Of a stretch of DNA of 10,331 nt, positions 6,417 to 10,331 are shown one piece after another. Origin of the DNA: Pseudopedobacter saltans (GTDB taxonomy: Bacteria > Bacteroidota > Bacteroidia > Chitinophagales > Chitinophagaceae); contig QFOI01000095.1 of assembly GCA_003241175.1 (NCBI GenBank), positions 1 through 10,331 on the forward strand, given 5' to 3'. Numbering within the stretch: the stretch's first letter is position 1; every line of letters begins with the position of its first letter. Made by a program: the position numbers and the translations under genes. The notes under the pieces were generated by a model. That model made no database searches, was not told the DNA's origin, and saw only the letters and a list, made by a program, of their open reading frames with translations.

Positions 6417-9347
6417 ATGAAGAAAGCCTCCCCCAAAAATGATAAAAAAGTAGAAGATAAAATTGTCACTTCGACTGAAAATAAAAAAAAGGCTACTTCC
6501 ACGAAAGTAAGTCCACAAATAGTTACCGATAAAGAGAACATAGCCAAGCCTAAAGAGCCTAAAGCAGCCAAGGAAAAGAAACCGTCTGTAGTAAAGGTGA
6601 AAAAAACAGAAAAGCCAACTTCTTCGAAAAGAGAAGCCATCGTAAAAACAAAAACTACATCTTACAAAGTAAGGCTTATACTCGAGCTGCAATACCACAC
6701 TAACCCTGGTGAGAGTATTTGGATAACAAGTTCGGGATTGCTCTTAGGTGATAGCGTTTTGAAACAAATGGTGTATCATGACAATGACCATTGGAGATTA
6801 GAGTTGGAGTTAGATCCTAGTCAGATTAAAGAAGATATCCCTTATCGTTACCATATCAAAAATACGGATGGTAGCTTTCAAGATGACTACGAAGAGAAAA
6901 GGATTTCGTTAAAAAGTCTAAAGTTTCCTTTCTTGTTTATACGGGACTTTTGGAGTTATGCAGGTTATCACGAAAACGTTTATTACAAAAAGCCTTTTGA
7001 TTTTTTAATACAAAGAGACCTATCTGTCAAAATTAAAGATCTAACTACCACCACTACACACGTTTTTCAAGTTAAAGTAGCTTATCTCAAACCTAACGAA
7101 GGTGTGTGTGTAATAGGCTCAGAACCGTTTTTGGGTGCTTGGGACAATAAGGATTTCCAAAAACTACAATATGATTCCAAGTCAAGAGTCTGGAAAGGTT
7201 TGTTTAACCTTAAGGATTTCAGTAGTCATATTAAATACAAATACGGCATCTACAACAAAGATACCAACGAATTAGTAGCGCTTGAAAATGGAGACAACCG
7301 TAATTCTTTTTCTCTATACGAAAAAGGGTTGGTTGTCCAAAATGATGGATTTATTCGTTTGGATGAAAAAGGATGGAAAGGAGCGGGGCTCAATATTCCC
7401 TTGTTCAGTATACGTAGCGAAAAGGATTTTGGTATTGGAGATCTTGGATCCATCAAGACTATAGTTGACTGGATGTCGTCAGTGGGACTCAAATTGTTAC
7501 AGTTGCTTCCCATCAACGATACAACAGTTTCTAAAACATGGAAAGATTCCTATCCATATTCCTCTATTTCCGTATTTGCATTGCATCCTATTTATATAGA
7601 TCTTGATGCATTGTTTTCGGATGAGGACAAGCAAAAGACTTCCATCAAAACTTTATTTGACCAAAAAGAAAATCTCAATTCTCTGTCTCAGTTGGATTAT
7701 GAGTCTGTTTATAAATTGAAATGGCAACTTGTAGTGGAGGCTTACAAACTCTATAAAAAAGAAACAGTTGCCTCCTCGGATTTTAAAATATTTGTCAAGA
7801 AAAATGAGAACTGGCTAAAAGCATATGCAGCTTTTTCGGTACTTAGGGATGAGTATGGAAATGCCAATTACGAAGAATGGAAAGATGCTACGCAATACTC
7901 GGACGCTATTTTTGACCAGCTTTTCAAGTCCAAGAAAGACAAAATCCTTATCTGCTTTTACGTTCAGTACATCCTTAGCAAACAACTATTGGACGCTGTG
8001 CAATATGCACATGACAATCAGATTGTTTTGAAAGGCGATATTCCAATAGGCGTTGATAGGCATAGTGCTGATGTATGGCAATACCCGACACTCTTCAATA
8101 CAACTATGCAGGCTGGGGCTCCTCCCGACTATTTTACGAAAGATGGCCAAAACTGGGGCTTCCCAACTTACGAATGGGACGAGATGGAAAAAGATAACTA
8201 TAGTTGGTGGTCTAGTCGTCTGTCCAACATGTCTCAGTATTTTGATGCCATTCGTATTGATCACATATTGGGCTTTTTCCGTATTTGGAGCATTCCAGAA
8301 GAACAAGTGCAGGGGATTTTGGGATACTTTCAACCTTGTATTCCTATTGAGGAAAGTGAATTTTTAGAGTGGAATATTCCCTTTAGGTATAATCGCTATT
8401 GTAAGCCTTTCATCAACGATTCCATATTGAACGAAACTTTCGGAGATATGGTTGACTACATCAAGTCAGAATATCTACAGTTGGAAAGTGATGGGACGTA
8501 TTCTTTCATTCCGGCTTTTGATACACAGAAAAAAATCAAGGCACAATTTGACAATTTCGAGTACAATGCACACAATGACTGGATGCAAAAATCCCTATTG
8601 GGTCTAATGGCGAATGTCCTGTTTATTCCGGACAAGATACATGGAAAATACCATTGCCGTTTTGTATTGTACGAAACTAGTTCTTACGCACATCTAGACG
8701 ATTGGGAAAAAAAGCAACTATACTATTTGTATTTAAACTATTATTTTGAAAGACAAAATGATTTTTGGAAAAAGATAGGTTACAAACAATTAAGTGCCAT
8801 TACCTCAGCTACGGATATGATGATCTGTGGTGAAGATTTAGGAATGGTGCCTCATACGGTACCGATCGTTATGGACCAACTAGGTGTTCTAGGGCTGAAA
8901 GTACAGCGTATGGCAAGTGATATTAGCACTCATTTTACGAATCCATTACATGTAGGTTTTTTAAATATTGTTACACCAACTACACATGATATGCCACCTA
9001 TTCGCAATTGGTGGAATGGAGAAAGTGTCACGATAAAAGAACTGTTTTACAAGACACAACTATTGGACAAGGGATTGACGCCCGCCATCTGCGATGAATA
9101 CATAGTTAGTCAAGTTGTTTTCAACCATTTGCAGTCGCCTGCACTATGGAGTGTGTTTTTGATTCAGGACATATTAGCCATGGATAATACAACTGCAAAT
9201 CCCTTATTGGAAGAGGATATAATCAACCGTCCAGAAGTGGCACATTTCTATTGGCGTTACAGAATGCATTTATCCGTAGAAAAATTGTTGAAAGAAGAGC
9301 GGCTCAATGGAAAAATTAAAAATTTATTGCAACTTAGCAGCCGTTAA
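6417..9347 (+). CDS. malQ: 4-alpha-glucanotransferase (GH77), DPE2-like with two CBM20 domains
   Basis: MalQ moves alpha-1,4-glucan segments between maltodextrins, releasing glucose. It lacks a signal peptide and should be cytoplasmic. The 976 residues fall into a Lys-rich tail (1-80), a degenerate CBM20 starch-binding domain (about 82-190), a clearer CBM20 (about 215-310, with VCVIGSEPFLGAWD) and the GH77 barrel (about 320-970). Barrel motifs are FGIGDLG (338-344), LLPIND, GDIPIGV (540-546), GAPPDYF (567-573) and WGFPTYEW. The catalytic residues are all present: nucleophile Asp615 in RIDH, acid/base Glu806 in GEDLG and transition-state Asp858 in THD. A segment of over 100 residues (about 635-790) between the nucleophile and the acid/base fits the insertion that marks the plant DPE2 type, which works with maltose and heteroglycan acceptors. 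No Met lies between 6417 and the first CBM20, so the tail is probably translated. A 12-bp gap to the next gene indicates co-transcription. Confidence 0.95.
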   Translation: MKKASPKNDKKVEDKIVTSTENKKKATSTKVSPQIVTDKENIAKPKEPKAAKEKKPSVVKVKKTEKPTSSKREAIVKTKTTSYKVRLILELQYHTNPGESIWITSSGLLLGDSVLKQMVYHDNDHWRLELELDPSQIKEDIPYRYHIKNTDGSFQDDYEEKRISLKSLKFPFLFIRDFWSYAGYHENVYYKKPFDFLIQRDLSVKIKDLTTTTTHVFQVKVAYLKPNEGVCVIGSEPFLGAWDNKDFQKLQYDSKSRVWKGLFNLKDFSSHIKYKYGIYNKDTNELVALENGDNRNSFSLYEKGLVVQNDGFIRLDEKGWKGAGLNIPLFSIRSEKDFGIGDLGSIKTIVDWMSSVGLKLLQLLPINDTTVSKTWKDSYPYSSISVFALHPIYIDLDALFSDEDKQKTSIKTLFDQKENLNSLSQLDYESVYKLKWQLVVEAYKLYKKETVASSDFKIFVKKNENWLKAYAAFSVLRDEYGNANYEEWKDATQYSDAIFDQLFKSKKDKILICFYVQYILSKQLLDAVQYAHDNQIVLKGDIPIGVDRHSADVWQYPTLFNTTMQAGAPPDYFTKDGQNWGFPTYEWDEMEKDNYSWWSSRLSNMSQYFDAIRIDHILGFFRIWSIPEEQVQGILGYFQPCIPIEESEFLEWNIPFRYNRYCKPFINDSILNETFGDMVDYIKSEYLQLESDGTYSFIPAFDTQKKIKAQFDNFEYNAHNDWMQKSLLGLMANVLFIPDKIHGKYHCRFVLYETSSYAHLDDWEKKQLYYLYLNYYFERQNDFWKKIGYKQLSAITSATDMMICGEDLGMVPHTVPIVMDQLGVLGLKVQRMASDISTHFTNPLHVGFLNIVTPTTHDMPPIRNWWNGESVTIKELFYKTQLLDKGLTPAICDEYIVSQVVFNHLQSPALWSVFLIQDILAMDNTTANPLLEEDIINRPEVAHFYWRYRMHLSVEKLLKEERLNGKIKNLLQLSSR

Positions 9348-9359
9348 AAGATAAAAAAT

Positions 9360-10181
9360 ATGTCAGCATTAATGGATCAACTACAAGAGACAGTCCAATA
9401 TATACAAACGCAATATAAGGAACCTCCTTCCATAGGTATTGTTTTGGGTAGTGGTTTAGGCAACTTTGTTTCTGAAATCAAAGTAGAGAAAGAAATACCT
9501 TACGGGGACATACCCCATTTTCCGGTAAGTACCGTTAAAGGTCATTTAGGGAAACTTGTATTTGGAGAACTTGAAGGTAAAAAGGTAATAGCAATGGCAG
9601 GCCGTTTTCATTTTTATGAAGGATACACGCCTCAACAGATTGCTTTCCCCATAAGAGTAATGAAACTATTGGGCGTTCAGCATTTGTTCCTTTCCAATGC
9701 TAGTGGTTGTGTCAATACCAGTTTTAAAGTAGGAGATCTTATGTTGATCAATGACCATATCAGTTTCTTCGTTGCCAATCCTTTAATCGGTCCAAATGAA
9801 GAAAATCTAGGCACTCGTTTTCCTGATATGAGCGAGCCATACAATAGACAACTCATTGCAAAAGCAAAGGAAATCGGTTCTGAGTTGGGATATGATCTTA
9901 AGGAAGGTGTTTATCTTGCGACCACAGGGCCAACATTTGAAACGCACGCAGAATATCGCATGATTAAGGCGGTAGGAGCGGACGTTGTAGGGATGAGCAC
10001 AGTGCAGGAAGTGATCGTTGCAAGACATAGTGGGATGGAGGTATTTGCCATAAGTGTGATTACGGATATGGGAATACGAGATACAGATGATGAGATTACA
10101 CACGAAGAAGTCCTAGCGGCTGCAAAATCGGCAGAACCTAAGATGAGTAACATTTTCAAGAAGATTGCGGCATCACTTTAA
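9360..10181 (+). CDS. punA: purine-nucleoside phosphorylase, trimeric (PNP-I) type
   Basis: The enzyme cleaves purine nucleosides with phosphate to the free base and ribose 1-phosphate in purine salvage. At 273 residues it has the size of the human/PunA trimeric class, not the hexameric DeoD class. Visible sites, matched to human PNP: phosphate loop GSGLG (30-34), His62, GRFHFYEGY (81-89: Arg82, His84, Tyr86, Glu87), the SNASG turn (112-116), TFETHAEYR (192-200, with Phe193 and the base-binding Glu194), GMSTVQE (211-217) and HEEV (248-251). At the place of human Asn243 it has Asp236 (in VITDMG), which could widen base specificity. Start ATG at 9360 lies 12 bases after the malQ stop, with an A-rich run before it and no Shine-Dalgarno, so it is probably the last gene of the malQ transcript. 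The stop is followed by eight T without a convincing hairpin. The symbol punA follows the Bacillus naming. Confidence 0.96.
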   Translation: MSALMDQLQETVQYIQTQYKEPPSIGIVLGSGLGNFVSEIKVEKEIPYGDIPHFPVSTVKGHLGKLVFGELEGKKVIAMAGRFHFYEGYTPQQIAFPIRVMKLLGVQHLFLSNASGCVNTSFKVGDLMLINDHISFFVANPLIGPNEENLGTRFPDMSEPYNRQLIAKAKEIGSELGYDLKEGVYLATTGPTFETHAEYRMIKAVGADVVGMSTVQEVIVARHSGMEVFAISVITDMGIRDTDDEITHEEVLAAAKSAEPKMSNIFKKIAASL

Positions 10182-10199
10182 TTTTTTTTGATATTAAAT

Positions 10200-10230
10200 T
10201 TTGTAGTTCAAAATCAGCCTCCTATATTTG
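10200..10230 (+). promoter_or_regulatory. tRNA-Val promoter
   Basis: TTTG (10200-10203) and TATATTTG (10223-10230) are separated by 19 bases, an exact fit to the Bacteroidota vegetative promoter (TTTG at -33, TAnnTTTG at -7). Transcription would start near 10234-10236, leaving a tRNA leader of about 10 bases. The bases following the -7 box (CACTCCC) are identical to those after the rpsA -7 box. Confidence 0.8.
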
Positions 10231-10245
10231 CACTCCCAACAAAAA

Positions 10246-10320
10246 GGGAGCTTAGCTCAGCTGGTTTAGAGCATCTGCCTTACAAGCAGAGGGTCGGGGG
10301 TTCGAACCCCTCAGCTCCCA
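10246..10320 (+). tRNA. tRNA-Val (anticodon UAC)
   Basis: A full cloverleaf can be drawn. The acceptor stem is GGGAGCT (10246-10252) with AGCTCCC (10313-10319) and discriminator A at 10320. The D stem is GCTC/GAGC. The anticodon stem is TCTGC/GCAGA around loop CTTACAA, with anticodon TAC at 10281-10283, read as Val. The T stem is GGGGG/CCCTC (one G-U pair) around TTCGAAC. The 3' CCA is not encoded and must be added by the CCA-adding enzyme. The window ends 11 bases later, so whether more tRNA genes follow is unknown. Confidence 0.97.
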
Positions 10321-10331
10321 CTGAAAATCAA

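Noticed and set aside
7986..8367. Overlapping open frames on both strands inside malQ
   Set aside because: They coincide with conserved GH77 motifs such as GAPPD and RIDH; the coding constraint is on the malQ frame.
10182..10189. Eight T after the phosphorylase stop codon as an intrinsic terminator
   Set aside because: Only a 4-bp pairing (GATG/CATC) with a long loop can be drawn before it, so there is no credible stem.
1..10331. Mobile elements, CRISPR arrays, defence or toxin-antitoxin genes, large direct repeats
   Set aside because: I looked on both strands and found none; gaps between genes are short (under 160 bases) and hold only the promoter, terminator and palindrome signals listed.

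Overview
The window reads as a stretch of ordinary chromosome from a member of the Bacteroidota, most likely on the Chitinophagia/Sphingobacteriia side (the phylum call is firm, the class is a guess). The evidence is the protein style (a 634-residue S1 with a charged tail, a RecQ with the extended C-terminus usual in this phylum, a starch enzyme with tandem CBM20 domains) and several upstream elements matching the Bacteroidota -7 box TAnnTTTG. No start codon has an obvious Shine-Dalgarno sequence, which is also usual for the phylum. I see no transposase, integrase, phage gene, CRISPR array or defence cassette.

Layout. 1-374: the 3' end of a rhodanese-domain gene on the + strand. 424-2328: rpsA (ribosomal protein S1) on the - strand, converging on the rhodanese gene; its intrinsic terminator touches the rhodanese stop codon. 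2329-2424: a 96-bp divergent intergenic region with a -7 element for each strand. 2425-2922: a small four-helix GtrA-like membrane protein, followed by a possible terminator. 3079-5418: recQ helicase, with small palindromes just upstream and a good intrinsic terminator downstream. 5527-10181: a probable three-gene unit of a secreted DUF6263-like protein, malQ (a DPE2-type 4-alpha-glucanotransferase) and a trimeric-type purine nucleoside phosphorylase, with gaps of 41 and 12 bp. 10246-10320: tRNA-Val(UAC) with its own well-formed promoter.

How the genes relate. rpsA and tRNA-Val serve translation, and their promoters share an 11-base element (TTTGCACTCCC) running from the -7 box into the transcript start. 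RecQ acts in DNA repair and has its own terminator. MalQ and the phosphorylase are both salvage or recycling enzymes (malto-oligosaccharides; purine nucleosides), but I see no direct pathway link, so their shared transcription may be incidental.

I found no convincing new system. The points most worth checking are the natural Asn-to-Asp change at the base-specificity position of the phosphorylase, the 80-residue lysine-rich tail on MalQ, the A8/A9 runs in the tails of MalQ and RecQ, the shared promoter element, and the palindromes ahead of recQ.
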